Origin: Sporosarcina sp. FSL K6-1508
GTDB lineage: Bacteria; Bacillota; Bacilli; Bacillales_A; Planococcaceae
Assembly: GCF_038007465.1 (NCBI RefSeq)
Contig: NZ_JBBOXF010000001.1
Location: forward strand, 2,987,001-3,051,000
Direction of reading: 5' to 3'
DNA length: 64,000 bases
The number at the start of each line of letters is the position of its first letter. The first letter of the stretch is position 1. Below the pieces are notes generated by a model. That model was not told the origin of the DNA and searched no databases. It saw only the letters and a list, made by a program, of their open reading frames with translations. Shown here piece after piece: positions 1 to 8,114 of this stretch. The translations under genes and the position numbers were made by a program.

Positions 1-91
1 AGTTTGATAGTTACATAGTACGACAAATAAAACTAATTGGCTATACTTGGTGAAAAAGAAATCCGCTTCCTGTTGTGGATAACTGCAAATA

Positions 92-127
92 AAAACAGGC
101 AGCCGCGACCGACCACCTGTTTTAGTT
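92..127 (+). terminator. Rho-independent terminator of the gene before the window
   Basis: An 8 bp stem, AAAACAGG at 92-99 with CCTGTTTT at 116-123, is followed by a short T-rich tract. No gene lies between position 1 and 194, so it most likely ends a transcript that enters from outside the window. Confidence 0.5.
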
Positions 128-194
128 ATTGATTTCAAATAGAATATGTTATCATAATCCACGTATAGAATAGAACGAAAGAAGGTCATTATAC

Positions 195-1550
195 ATGAAA
201 GATGAAAGCGTACGAAAAGTGAGCCTATTTACTTTAGGTTGCAAAGTGAATCATTATGAAACTGAGGCAATCTGGCAACTTTTCAAAGAAGCCGGATACG
301 ACCGCGGTGATTTCGAAAAGGACTCCGATGTTTATGTCATTAATACATGTACTGTGACGAATACTGGTGATAAGAAAAGCCGACAAGTCATTCGTCGTGC
401 TGTTCGAAAAAATCCGGATGCTGTTATTTGTGTAACAGGTTGTTATGCACAAACATCTCCTGCAGAAATCATGGCGATTCCAGGTGTAGATATCGTTGTC
501 GGCACACAAGACCGGACAAAACTACTTGGACTAATCGATGACTTCCGTACGGAACGGCAGCCAATCAATGCTGTCCGCAACATTATGAAAAACAGGGTTT
601 ATGAAGAACTAGATGTCCCTGCTTTTACGGATCGCACGCGTGCGTCTCTCAAAATCCAAGAGGGATGCAATAACTTCTGTACGTTCTGCATTATTCCGTG
701 GGCGAGGGGACTTATGCGCTCGCGCGATCCTCAAGAAGTCATTCGTCAGGCGCAACAACTTGTGGATGCTGGGTATCTTGAGCTTGTTTTAACGGGCATT
801 CACACGGGCGGCTATGGAGAAGATCTGAAAGATTACAATCTTGCACGTTTGCTCCGTGATCTTGAAGCACAAGTCAAAGGACTGAAGCGTCTTCGTATCA
901 GTTCGATTGAAGCGAGTCAGCTGACGGATGAAGTAATTGATGTTTTGCGCGATTCAACTACCATCGTCCGCCATTTACACATTCCAATCCAGTCGGGTTC
1001 TGATACAGTTCTGAAACGTATGCGGCGGAAGTATACAATGGCATTTTTCGCAGAACGTCTGGACAGACTTCGTGAAGCGCTACCGCAACTGGCAATCACT
1101 TCGGACGTCATCGTTGGTTTCCCTGGTGAAACGGAAGAAGAGTTTATGGAAACGTATAACTTCATCCGTGACCACCGATTCTCAGAACTGCATGTATTTC
1201 CTTATTCAAAACGGACAGGGACTCCTGCTGCAAGAATGGATGACCAGGTTCCTGAGGATGTGAAAAATGAACGTGTTCATCGCTTGATTGAATTGAACGA
1301 TCAGCTGGCGAAACAGTATGCGTCAACATTTGAAAATGAAGTGCTTGAAGTTATTCCAGAAGAGAAATACAAACTTGATCCGGACAGCGGTCTTTATGAA
1401 GGATATTCGGATAACTATTTAAAAGTTGTTCTTCCCGCTGATGAATCTATGGTGGGTAAAATTGTTCGTGTGAAAATTGTACAAGCAGGCTATCCATACA
1501 ATAAAGGACAGTTTGTCCGCGTTATTGAGGAAGAAACTCAGCTTGTTTAA
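195..1550 (+). CDS. mtaB: tRNA threonylcarbamoyladenosine methylthiotransferase MtaB
   Basis: This radical-SAM enzyme adds a methylthio group to t6A at position 37 of ANN-reading tRNAs (ms2t6A). The protein of 451 residues has the normal family length. The N-terminal MTTase domain carries three cluster cysteines at about residues 16, 52 and 83. The radical-SAM CxxxCxxC motif (GCNNFCTFC) is at residues 158-165. The end (about 380-450) fits a TRAM RNA-binding domain. The start ATG follows a GAAAGAAGG-type ribosome site. In Bacillus subtilis the homologue YqeV sits in the same neighbourhood upstream of rpsU. It is followed directly by a strong terminator, so it ends a transcript. Confidence 0.95.
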   Translation: MKDESVRKVSLFTLGCKVNHYETEAIWQLFKEAGYDRGDFEKDSDVYVINTCTVTNTGDKKSRQVIRRAVRKNPDAVICVTGCYAQTSPAEIMAIPGVDIVVGTQDRTKLLGLIDDFRTERQPINAVRNIMKNRVYEELDVPAFTDRTRASLKIQEGCNNFCTFCIIPWARGLMRSRDPQEVIRQAQQLVDAGYLELVLTGIHTGGYGEDLKDYNLARLLRDLEAQVKGLKRLRISSIEASQLTDEVIDVLRDSTTIVRHLHIPIQSGSDTVLKRMRRKYTMAFFAERLDRLREALPQLAITSDVIVGFPGETEEEFMETYNFIRDHRFSELHVFPYSKRTGTPAARMDDQVPEDVKNERVHRLIELNDQLAKQYASTFENEVLEVIPEEKYKLDPDSGLYEGYSDNYLKVVLPADESMVGKIVRVKIVQAGYPYNKGQFVRVIEEETQLV

Positions 1551-1563
1551 TTACATTCCTTTG

Positions 1564-1603
1564 AAAGCTGAGCAGGCCCTTTTATGGGTAGCTCAGCTTT
1601 TTC
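1564..1603 (+). terminator. Rho-independent terminator after mtaB
   Basis: AAAGCTGAGC at 1564-1573 pairs with GCTCAGCTTT at 1591-1600 and runs into a T tract. It lies 14 bases after the mtaB stop. Confidence 0.85.
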
Positions 1604-1667
1604 CGTGCAGAAATCAATTGTTCTTGATATGATGTGAGAAGTACGGACAACTCGAGGAGGTATTCAT

Positions 1668-2339
1668 TTGAATACAAATTTTGCAACTTATATTGATCAC
1701 ACATTATTAAAAGCGGACGCGGCGAAAACAGAAATTACAGCACTATGTGAAGAGGCACGAAAATACACATTTGCATCCGTTTGTGTAAATCCGACTTGGG
1801 TTAAAACAGCAGCGGATATGCTAGAAGGATCACCTGTGAAAGTATGTACAGTTATTGGTTTTCCTCTAGGTACTTCAACATCCGAAGTTAAGGCGTTCGA
1901 AACTGGAGATGCAATTACAAATGGAGCAACTGAAATTGATATGGTTATTAATATCGGTGCTCTTCGCAGTGGCGATGATGAAACTGTGAAAAAAGATATT
2001 GAAGCTGTTGTACATGCGGCAAAAGGGAAAGCCATTGTCAAAGTGATTATCGAAACGTCCCTTTTGACGGATATCGAAAAAAGAAAAGCATGTGAACTTT
2101 CGGTCCTTGCAGGTGCCGATTTTGTGAAAACATCGACAGGTTTCTCAACAGGCGGTGCGACAGAAGAAGACGTTAAACTAATGAGGGCAGTGGTCGGACC
2201 AGATATGGGCGTCAAAGCATCAGGCGGTGTCCGAAACTTAGAAGACATGAAGAAAATGATTGATGCAGGGGCTACAAGAATCGGTGCAAGTTCTGGGGTC
2301 CAGATTATGCAAGGGCTAGAATCTAAATCCGATTATTAA
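1668..2339 (+). CDS. deoC: Deoxyribose-phosphate aldolase DeoC
   Basis: DeoC cleaves 2-deoxyribose 5-phosphate to glyceraldehyde 3-phosphate and acetaldehyde, letting the cell use deoxynucleosides as carbon. The 223-residue TIM barrel has normal length. The Schiff-base lysine is K154 in the DFVKTSTGFS motif, with the second conserved lysine K183 in GVKASGG. The start is TTG at 1668, chosen because CGAGGAGG stands 6-7 bases upstream and no ATG fits. It stands alone between the mtaB terminator and the rpsU promoter. In B. subtilis deoC sits with nupC and pdp, not here, so this position is a local rearrangement. Confidence 0.95.
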   Translation: MNTNFATYIDHTLLKADAAKTEITALCEEARKYTFASVCVNPTWVKTAADMLEGSPVKVCTVIGFPLGTSTSEVKAFETGDAITNGATEIDMVINIGALRSGDDETVKKDIEAVVHAAKGKAIVKVIIETSLLTDIEKRKACELSVLAGADFVKTSTGFSTGGATEEDVKLMRAVVGPDMGVKASGGVRNLEDMKKMIDAGATRIGASSGVQIMQGLESKSDY

Positions 2340-2354
2340 TTTGAAAGTTTTATA

Positions 2355-2383
2355 TTGACCTATAGTTAAATCCGCGGTATAAT
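2355..2383 (+). promoter_or_regulatory. Sigma-A promoter of rpsU
   Basis: TTGACC at 2355-2360 and TATAAT at 2378-2383 are separated by exactly 17 bases. It lies 61 bases before the rpsU start, giving a leader of about 55 nt. Confidence 0.85.
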
Positions 2384-2444
2384 TTATGAGTACATGGCAC
2401 TTGGTCGTGTTCTAGAAGTGTGTTTGGAGGGAGGGACAAGAGAT

Positions 2445-2618
2445 ATGTCGAAAACTGTTGTTCGTAAAAACGAATCGCTTGAAGATGCTCTTCGCCGCTT
2501 CAAACGTACTGTATCCAAAAGTGGAACAATACAAGAGGTAAGAAAGCGTGAGTTTTATGATAAGCCGAGTGAAAAACGTAAAAAGAAATCTGAAGCTGCA
2601 AGGAAACGTAAATTCTGA
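2445..2618 (+). CDS. rpsU: 30S ribosomal protein S21
   Basis: A small very basic subunit protein of the 30S ribosome, involved in initiation. The protein is 57 residues, begins MSKTVVRKNESLEDALRRF and ends in the lysine/arginine-rich tail typical of bS21. The ATG at 2445 is chosen over the upstream in-frame ATG at 2394 because it follows the strong site GGAGGGAGGGA and gives the exact family length. A good promoter and a terminator make it monocistronic. In B. subtilis yqeY follows rpsU; it is absent here. Confidence 0.97.
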   Translation: MSKTVVRKNESLEDALRRFKRTVSKSGTIQEVRKREFYDKPSEKRKKKSEAARKRKF

Positions 2619-2665
2619 TTTCCTGTGGTGATGAGTTCGACCTTGTTTTAAATTTAAAATTTGGT

Positions 2666-2702
2666 AAACCGGAAAATCCTTTATGGGTTTTCCGGTTTAT
2701 TT
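2666..2702 (+). terminator. Rho-independent terminator after rpsU
   Basis: AAACCGGAAAA (2666-2676) pairs with TTTTCCGGTTT (2688-2698), followed by ATTTG. The stem is perfect over 11 bp. Confidence 0.85.
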
Positions 2703-2737
2703 GTTTTATGAAGAAACATAATCTTTTTTAAAGAAAA

Positions 2738-2763
2738 TGAAACTTCCGAGCTTTTGGAACGTA
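2738..2763 (+). promoter_or_regulatory. Sigma-W type promoter of nfeD-floA
   Basis: TGAAAC at 2738-2743, then 16 bases, then CGTA at 2760-2763. This is the textbook sigma-W pattern, and the B. subtilis orthologous operon yqeZ-yqfA-yqfB is a known sigma-W target. It predicts induction by cell-envelope stress and membrane-active antimicrobials. Confidence 0.8.
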
Positions 2764-2806
2764 TAAAGATATATAATAGATTATATAGAGAGAGGTGAAA
2801 AATACT

Positions 2807-4138
2807 ATGCGTAAAATGATAGGAAGAGTTCTTCTGTTCATTTTATTCGTTTCCGTGTTCGCGTTCCCACTCTTAGAAACAGGAGCTGCAACTTCTAAGG
2901 TATATAAAGTTCCAGTTGAAAATGTGGTTGAGAAAGGATTGTATGCTTTTCTGCAACGGTCATTCACTGAAGCTAAAGAGGCGAAGGCAGAGGCCATTAT
3001 CCTAGAGATTAATACGCCGGGTGGCTTTACTGATGCAGCTGACCAAATTGCCAAGCTTATGGATGAGAGTGACTTGAGAGTAATCGCTTACATTAATAAT
3101 AAAGCGATGTCTGCCGGTGCTTTCATTGCCCTTCATGCAGATGAGATTTATATGGCGCCAACCGCAACAATGGGAGCTGCACAAGTAATCGATTCTGAAG
3201 GAAATGCGGCCGGTGTCAAAGCGCAGAGTGCCTGGGTTGCAGATATGATAACTGCCGCTGAGTCAAAAGGAAGAAAACCGATATACGCAGAGGCGATGGC
3301 AGATCCCGACATAGATTTACATGATTACCGGGCTGGAGTAGGAAAACTGCTGACGCTTAAAGCAGATGAAGCGAAAAAGGTCGGATATAGTGAAGAAACA
3401 GTGGCATCTTTCAATGAATTACGAAAAGTTACAGGTCTTGAAAACGCAGAAATCATTTCAACTAGTGAAACATTTACTGAAAAAATTGCGCGTTTCATTA
3501 CGAACCCAGTCGTGGTACCTATCCTTTTATCAATAGCTGGATTGGGATTTGTACTTGAACTGTATTCTCCAGGATTCGGTGTGCCTGGAACGATGGCAGG
3601 GATTTCATTAATTTTATTTTTCTACGGGCACCTTGTTGCCGGGCTTGCAGGTTATGAAACGATTATCCTGTTTCTAATAGGGGTCGTTCTCATCGTAGCG
3701 GAATTCTTCTTGCCCCATGGTATAGCAGGGGTCATTGGAACGCTCGCAATTATTGGTAGTATCATTATGGCGGGCGGCAATCCTGTGTATATGGCGATTT
3801 CTGTCCTTATCGCGGTTGCTATCGCTGTTATAGGGATGGTGATTATTATGAAATTTTTCGGTAAAAAATTGCACTTGCTCAACAAAGTTGTATTGATGGA
3901 TACAACTGATACAGAAAGTGGCTATGTTTCGAATGTGAACAGAATTGAATTGCTTGGGCGCATTGCAAAAACATCGACTGCGCTGAGACCATCGGGTGCA
4001 ATTGAGTTAGATGGTGAACGAATCGATGTCGTTTCTGAAGGAAGCTACATTGCTAAAGGAATAAGTGTTATCATTGTAAAGGTTGAAGGTTCCCGGGTTG
4101 TAGTAAGGGAATCAGTAGAAAAGGGGGAAATTAAATAA
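2807..4138 (+). CDS. NfeD-family membrane-bound serine protease-like protein
   Basis: A long NfeD protein (443 residues; B. subtilis YqeZ/NfeD1 type). It has a signal or anchor segment at residues 1-27, then a ClpP-like periplasmic-side protease domain with the candidate nucleophile S102 in KAMSAGAF, then about four membrane spans around residues 225-350 and a C-terminal OB-fold NfeD domain. Such proteins pair with SPFH proteins in lipid microdomains; floA follows with a one-base overlap. ATG 2807 is preferred to GTG 2795 because the GTG lies inside the ribosome site AGAGAGGTG. Expected to be sigma-W controlled. Confidence 0.88.
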   Translation: MRKMIGRVLLFILFVSVFAFPLLETGAATSKVYKVPVENVVEKGLYAFLQRSFTEAKEAKAEAIILEINTPGGFTDAADQIAKLMDESDLRVIAYINNKAMSAGAFIALHADEIYMAPTATMGAAQVIDSEGNAAGVKAQSAWVADMITAAESKGRKPIYAEAMADPDIDLHDYRAGVGKLLTLKADEAKKVGYSEETVASFNELRKVTGLENAEIISTSETFTEKIARFITNPVVVPILLSIAGLGFVLELYSPGFGVPGTMAGISLILFFYGHLVAGLAGYETIILFLIGVVLIVAEFFLPHGIAGVIGTLAIIGSIIMAGGNPVYMAISVLIAVAIAVIGMVIIMKFFGKKLHLLNKVVLMDTTDTESGYVSNVNRIELLGRIAKTSTALRPSGAIELDGERIDVVSEGSYIAKGISVIIVKVEGSRVVVRESVEKGEIK

Positions 4139-5151
4139 TGGCAGAACTTTTTGGTGCAGGAAGTGTAGTTACAATCATTGCAATAGCATTTGTGGCAATC
4201 CTCATATTGTCGGTATTTTTCACACTCGTCCCTGTGACGCTGTGGATTTCAGCAATGGCGGCAGGCGTCAGAGTAAGTATTTTCACACTGATTGGTATGC
4301 GTCTTCGCCGGGTAATCCCGAGTCGGATTGTTAATCCACTCATTAAAGCTCATAAAGCTGGACTTGATGTTTCAATTAATCAGCTTGAAAGTCACTATCT
4401 TGCAGGAGGGAACGTTGACCGTGTCGTCAATGCGTTAATTGCTGCACATCGTGCAAATATCGAACTTACATTTGAACGTGCAGCGGCTATCGATCTTGCT
4501 GGCCGTGACGTTTTGGAAGCAGTTCAAATGTCGGTTAACCCGAAAGTTATTGAGACACCATTCATCGCGGGTGTGGCAATGAACGGGATTGAAGTAAAAG
4601 CAAAAGCTCGTATTACAGTACGTGCCAATATCGACCGTCTTGTCGGTGGTGCTGGTGAAGAGACAATCGTTGCACGTGTTGGTGAAGGGATCATCTCAAC
4701 AATCGGTTCATCTATTGACCATGCAAAAGTATTAGAAAACCCAGATATGATTTCTCAAACTGTTTTAGCAAAAGGGCTTGACTCCGGTACTGCATTTGAA
4801 ATTCTATCAATTGATATTGCAGACGTTGACATCGGCAAAAACATCGGTGCGGAACTACAAACTGAACAAGCAATGGCCGATAAAAACATTGCGCAGGCAA
4901 AAGCTGAAGAACGCCGTGCAATGGCTGTTGCAAGTGAACAAGAAATGAAAGCGAAAGTTGAAGAGATGCGTGCGAAAGTTGTCAGTGCTGAAGCGGAAGT
5001 TCCGCTCGCTATGGCAGAAGCGTTACGTCAAGGTAATATTGGTGTTATGGATTATGTGAATTATAAAAATATCCAGGCAGACACAGGAATGCGAGATTCC
5101 ATTAGCAACTTTGGTGGAAATCGAGATGATTCAGAAATTAAGAAGGACTAA
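4138..5151 (+). CDS. floA: Flotillin-like protein FloA
   Basis: A membrane-microdomain scaffold (337 residues, normal length) of the UPF0365/SPFH group, formerly YqfA. A hydrophobic N-terminal anchor (about 10-50) is followed by the SPFH domain and then an alanine/glutamate-rich coiled coil with EAKAEERR-like repeats at about residues 235-300. The start ATG overlaps the nfeD stop (TAATG), which indicates translational coupling. Together with NfeD it is expected to organise signalling and secretion complexes in the membrane. Confidence 0.95.
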   Translation: MAELFGAGSVVTIIAIAFVAILILSVFFTLVPVTLWISAMAAGVRVSIFTLIGMRLRRVIPSRIVNPLIKAHKAGLDVSINQLESHYLAGGNVDRVVNALIAAHRANIELTFERAAAIDLAGRDVLEAVQMSVNPKVIETPFIAGVAMNGIEVKAKARITVRANIDRLVGGAGEETIVARVGEGIISTIGSSIDHAKVLENPDMISQTVLAKGLDSGTAFEILSIDIADVDIGKNIGAELQTEQAMADKNIAQAKAEERRAMAVASEQEMKAKVEEMRAKVVSAEAEVPLAMAEALRQGNIGVMDYVNYKNIQADTGMRDSISNFGGNRDDSEIKKD

Positions 5152-5188
5152 TAATTGAGAAGCCATTTCCTGGAAAGGGGATGCACGG

Positions 5189-5698
5189 ATGGAACAGATA
5201 ATCATTATTATCATTATGGCTGTTGTCGGATCTATTTTTAACAGTAAGAGCAAGAAAAAGGAACCGGCAAAGGGGCCGCAGTCTAAGCCATTCACGGCAA
5301 CAGGCGGTACTCCTGACAGCCCGACAACTAAATTAAAAGAGATGTCTAAAGAGTTGTACCGTGAATTGCAGAAAGAGATGGCAGGGGAAGACCCAGAACC
5401 ACCTAGTCGCCAATTGCAAAGACAGCAAAAGACACCAACTCCACTTGCTATTGAAGAGGCAAAACCTTCGAGATCAACTAATGAGAGAAAAGAACGGACT
5501 GATTCTTCGTCGAATCGTCACACCGAACGTCCCGATTCTTCAGTAAATCGACATAGTGGAAGATTGTCTGCACATGGCGGTAAACGTCAACCTGCCACAG
5601 CTATGGAGTCGCATAACTTAATGCCGAAAAATCAGAATGACCTATTGAAAGGCATTGTATTCTCTGAAATTTTTGGTCCGCCAAAATCAAAACAATAA
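5189..5698 (+). CDS. Small membrane-anchored hydrophilic protein, function unknown
   Basis: A 169-residue protein with one hydrophobic N-terminal segment (IIIIIIMAVVGSIF, residues 4-17) followed by a long basic and polar, probably disordered region rich in Ser, Arg, Lys and Pro. A short conserved-looking end (LLKGIVFSEIFGPPKSK) may be a binding motif. It follows floA by 37 bases with its own site GGAAAGGGG and is closed by a terminator, so it is the third gene of the probable sigma-W operon. It sits where B. subtilis has yqfB, but no similarity can be claimed. Confidence 0.65.
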   Translation: MEQIIIIIIMAVVGSIFNSKSKKKEPAKGPQSKPFTATGGTPDSPTTKLKEMSKELYRELQKEMAGEDPEPPSRQLQRQQKTPTPLAIEEAKPSRSTNERKERTDSSSNRHTERPDSSVNRHSGRLSAHGGKRQPATAMESHNLMPKNQNDLLKGIVFSEIFGPPKSKQ

Positions 5699-5703
5699 GC
5701 ATT

Positions 5704-5746
5704 GACCCCCTATCCGAATCATACGATGTGGATAGGGGGTTTTATA
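5704..5746 (+). terminator. Terminator whose 3' arm is also the yqfC ribosome site
   Basis: ACCCCCTATCC (5704-5714) pairs with GGATAGGGGGT (5730-5740), followed by TTTATATTTT. The GGGGG of the right arm is also the only good Shine-Dalgarno sequence for the next start, TTG 5749. Transcripts that read through would therefore fold the ribosome site into the hairpin. Confidence 0.75.
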
Positions 5747-5748
5747 TT

Positions 5749-6006
5749 TTGAGGAAACTATTTAATACGGGTTCATCAGTTACGATTGAAGATTTCACTA
5801 CTTTAAGGGTTAATGGTCCTTACTCTTTGTTGAAACTTGGCCCCGATTTTGCAATCATCAGCAGTGGAGAATACAGAATTGAAGCTTCAGGCAGTGACTT
5901 GACGGTCGAAACGCTATCAGAAGAAGTAGCTGTCTTTACATTCACCTCAATTACTTCCATGAATGTGACGACGGGTACAGACAGGGAATCCGCATATGAT
6001 GCGTAA
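5749..6006 (+). CDS. yqfC: Sporulation protein YqfC
   Basis: A small protein (85 residues from TTG 5749) of the YabP/YqfC family, made in the mother cell during sporulation in B. subtilis and encoded before yqfD as here. The reading frame is also open from GTG 5728, but that codon lies within the terminator hairpin, while TTG 5749 sits 9 bases after AGGGGG. It overlaps yqfD by 11 bases, so the two are translationally coupled. The gene marks the organism as an endospore former. Confidence 0.85.
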   Translation: MRKLFNTGSSVTIEDFTTLRVNGPYSLLKLGPDFAIISSGEYRIEASGSDLTVETLSEEVAVFTFTSITSMNVTTGTDRESAYDA

Positions 6007-7096
6007 ACGATTTGAAGTTAAACTATCAGGTGATGGGAATCTGCCGGGATTGTTAACTAAACTTATTACAACAAGGACAAAAATTGCATCGTTATCTGTC
6101 GTAGATGGTGTAGCGCGTTTTCAGACTGACCGTAATGGGCTTAGGGTTATCCGCCGCAACAGAAGACATTATCGTTTAAAAGCGGAGATTAAAGTTGCCG
6201 GAATTGAGTCAGGCTCCAACCGTATCTTTTCTTCCAAACGATTCCTGATTGCCTGTCTTATTCCATTCGGTGCTTCATTCTTCCTGTGGACTGTAGATAT
6301 CGAATCGAATATACCGGAAGTCGTGGATCGAATTGATAAGAAATTAGATAAAATATCAATTGTTCCGTTAAAACCTTTGGCATCGATTCCTGATGAGGGG
6401 GAAATTCGACGTGAACTGATGCTTGATGATCCAGCTTTATCTTGGGTTCGATTTGAACGAGTGGGTACGTCACTCACAGTGATCCCTATGCTTTCTCCTC
6501 CCTCAAATGACAAAATTGAAAAAGATGGACCACCATCAGATCTTGTAGCACGTACAGGGGGCGTTATAACCCGTTTTGAATTAAAAAAGGGGGAAAGGGT
6601 AGGACGTGTTCATCAGACTGTAAAGGAAGGGGACGTGCTTGCCACGGGCATACTTGAACAGGGTGATAAAACGACAATTGTCGGAGCAGATGGAGCCGTA
6701 TATGCAGATTACTGGGTTGAATATTCATTTAGTTTACCAAAAAAGATAGATTTCCAATTGCAAGGCGAGGAAATCGTCGACTACACATTTAAACTGCCGT
6801 GGGATCAGCAGGACGAAACGGGGCGTTTTCCTTGGTCCTTTGTTAAGACCGATAGGTATATGAAAGAAACAGCAGGACAGTTTGAATTGAAAAAAGGCAT
6901 GGAGGAAACAGTGCTTATTCCACTGCTAAAAAACAAACTTTTATCAGATTCTTTTTCAAAAGCAATTATTTTAGATGAAAAAGTTTTACACGTGACATTC
7001 GATAATGATAAAGTTAGTGGGACTATATTGTTTCTTATCAATGACAATATTGCTGTCAAAAGACTGATTCCCAAGGAGACTGAGCCTATTGGATGA
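5996..7096 (+). CDS. yqfD: Sporulation protein YqfD (stage IV)
   Basis: A 366-residue membrane-associated sporulation protein. The N-terminal ~80 residues are basic, a single membrane segment lies near residues 83-103 (FLIACLIPFGASFFLW), and the remainder is a predicted extracytoplasmic region. The homologue in B. subtilis is expressed in the mother cell under sigma-E. The start overlaps yqfC; the end overlaps the phoH start by 8 bases. Two adjacent ATG codons (5996, 5999) are possible starts. Its precise biochemical role is not established. Confidence 0.88.
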   Translation: MMRKRFEVKLSGDGNLPGLLTKLITTRTKIASLSVVDGVARFQTDRNGLRVIRRNRRHYRLKAEIKVAGIESGSNRIFSSKRFLIACLIPFGASFFLWTVDIESNIPEVVDRIDKKLDKISIVPLKPLASIPDEGEIRRELMLDDPALSWVRFERVGTSLTVIPMLSPPSNDKIEKDGPPSDLVARTGGVITRFELKKGERVGRVHQTVKEGDVLATGILEQGDKTTIVGADGAVYADYWVEYSFSLPKKIDFQLQGEEIVDYTFKLPWDQQDETGRFPWSFVKTDRYMKETAGQFELKKGMEETVLIPLLKNKLLSDSFSKAIILDEKVLHVTFDNDKVSGTILFLINDNIAVKRLIPKETEPIG

Positions 7097-8045
7097 GCAA
7101 ATGATTCAACTGCATGTCGAAGACCCTAATGAAGCGGTCATGCTTCTCGGAATGTCTGACCAAAATATGAAGTTGATCGAAGAAGAGCTGGACGTTTCAA
7201 TCATGACACGCGGAGAAACGATTTCGCTCAATGGTGAAGAAGAAAATAGGAGTTCAGCTAAAGTGCTTTTAGAACAATTGCTGAAAGTAATCCGTAAAGG
7301 AATTAATATCAATCAACGGGACGTCTCGACAGCGCTCGAGATGGTGAAAAGCGGCACAATCGAGTACTTTGCAGAATTGTACGATGAAGAAATTTCAAGG
7401 AATATGAAAGGGAAAGCGATTCGCGCCAAAACAATTGGCCAGCGTGAATATGTTAATGCTGTCCGTACGAGAGATCTGGTATTCTGTATCGGACCTGCTG
7501 GAACGGGGAAAACATATTTAGCGGTTGTACTAGCTGTTCTTGCCATGAAGACCGGTTCAGCGAAACGAATTATTCTGACGCGTCCTGCAGTCGAGGCAGG
7601 AGAGAGCCTGGGCTTCCTTCCTGGCGACTTGAAAGAAAAAGTGGACCCATATCTGCGTCCGCTTTACGATGCACTGCACGATGTCCTGGGAGCAGAACAA
7701 ACGGATAGGCTTATGGAACGGGGAGTCATTGAAATTGCACCGCTCGCTTATATGAGGGGACGGACGCTCGATGATGCATTTATTATTCTCGATGAAGCTC
7801 AGAATACGACAAAAGCGCAGATGAAAATGTTTTTAACACGACTGGGCTTTGGTTCGAAAATGGTGATCAATGGAGATAAAACGCAAATCGACTTACCGAG
7901 GGGTACTGAATCGGGATTGATTGTTGCAGAATCAATACTTAAAAAAGTCGGCGATATCCATTTCCAATATCTGGAGCAAGGGGATGTTGTGCGCCATCCG
8001 CTCGTTGCTAAAATAATTGAAGCATATGAACAAGAGCAGTCATAG
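7089..8045 (+). CDS. phoH: PhoH-family ATPase
   Basis: A 318-residue PhoH protein (YqfE/PhoH of Bacillus). A small N-terminal KH-like region is followed by the ATPase core with Walker A GPAGTGKT (about residues 135-142), a Walker B-like LDEAQN near 235, and a conserved GDKTQIDLP segment. PhoH proteins are linked to RNA metabolism and sit beside ybeY in many genomes. TTG 7089 is taken as start because AAGGAG stands about 10 bases upstream and overlap with yqfD is usual; ATG 7101 is the alternative. Confidence 0.92.
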   Translation: MDEQMIQLHVEDPNEAVMLLGMSDQNMKLIEEELDVSIMTRGETISLNGEEENRSSAKVLLEQLLKVIRKGININQRDVSTALEMVKSGTIEYFAELYDEEISRNMKGKAIRAKTIGQREYVNAVRTRDLVFCIGPAGTGKTYLAVVLAVLAMKTGSAKRIILTRPAVEAGESLGFLPGDLKEKVDPYLRPLYDALHDVLGAEQTDRLMERGVIEIAPLAYMRGRTLDDAFIILDEAQNTTKAQMKMFLTRLGFGSKMVINGDKTQIDLPRGTESGLIVAESILKKVGDIHFQYLEQGDVVRHPLVAKIIEAYEQEQS

Positions 8046-8064
8046 TAAGTGACTGCTTTTTCTT
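8036..8064 (+). terminator. Terminator overlapping the phoH stop codon
   Basis: AGCAGTCA (8036-8043) pairs with TGACTGCT (8051-8058), followed by TTTTCTTT. The phoH stop codon TAG lies in the loop, so ribosomes finishing phoH would open the left arm. Confidence 0.65.
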
Positions 8065-8114
8065 TAGTATCTAGCTGCTCTACTAATAGATAGAGAGGCA
8101 GGGGAGAGATTTCA

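Noticed and set aside
1697..2248. 183-codon open frame antisense to deoC
   Set aside because: It lies wholly within deoC, has no ribosome site and its low-complexity Ser/Ala/Thr content is typical of antisense shadows.
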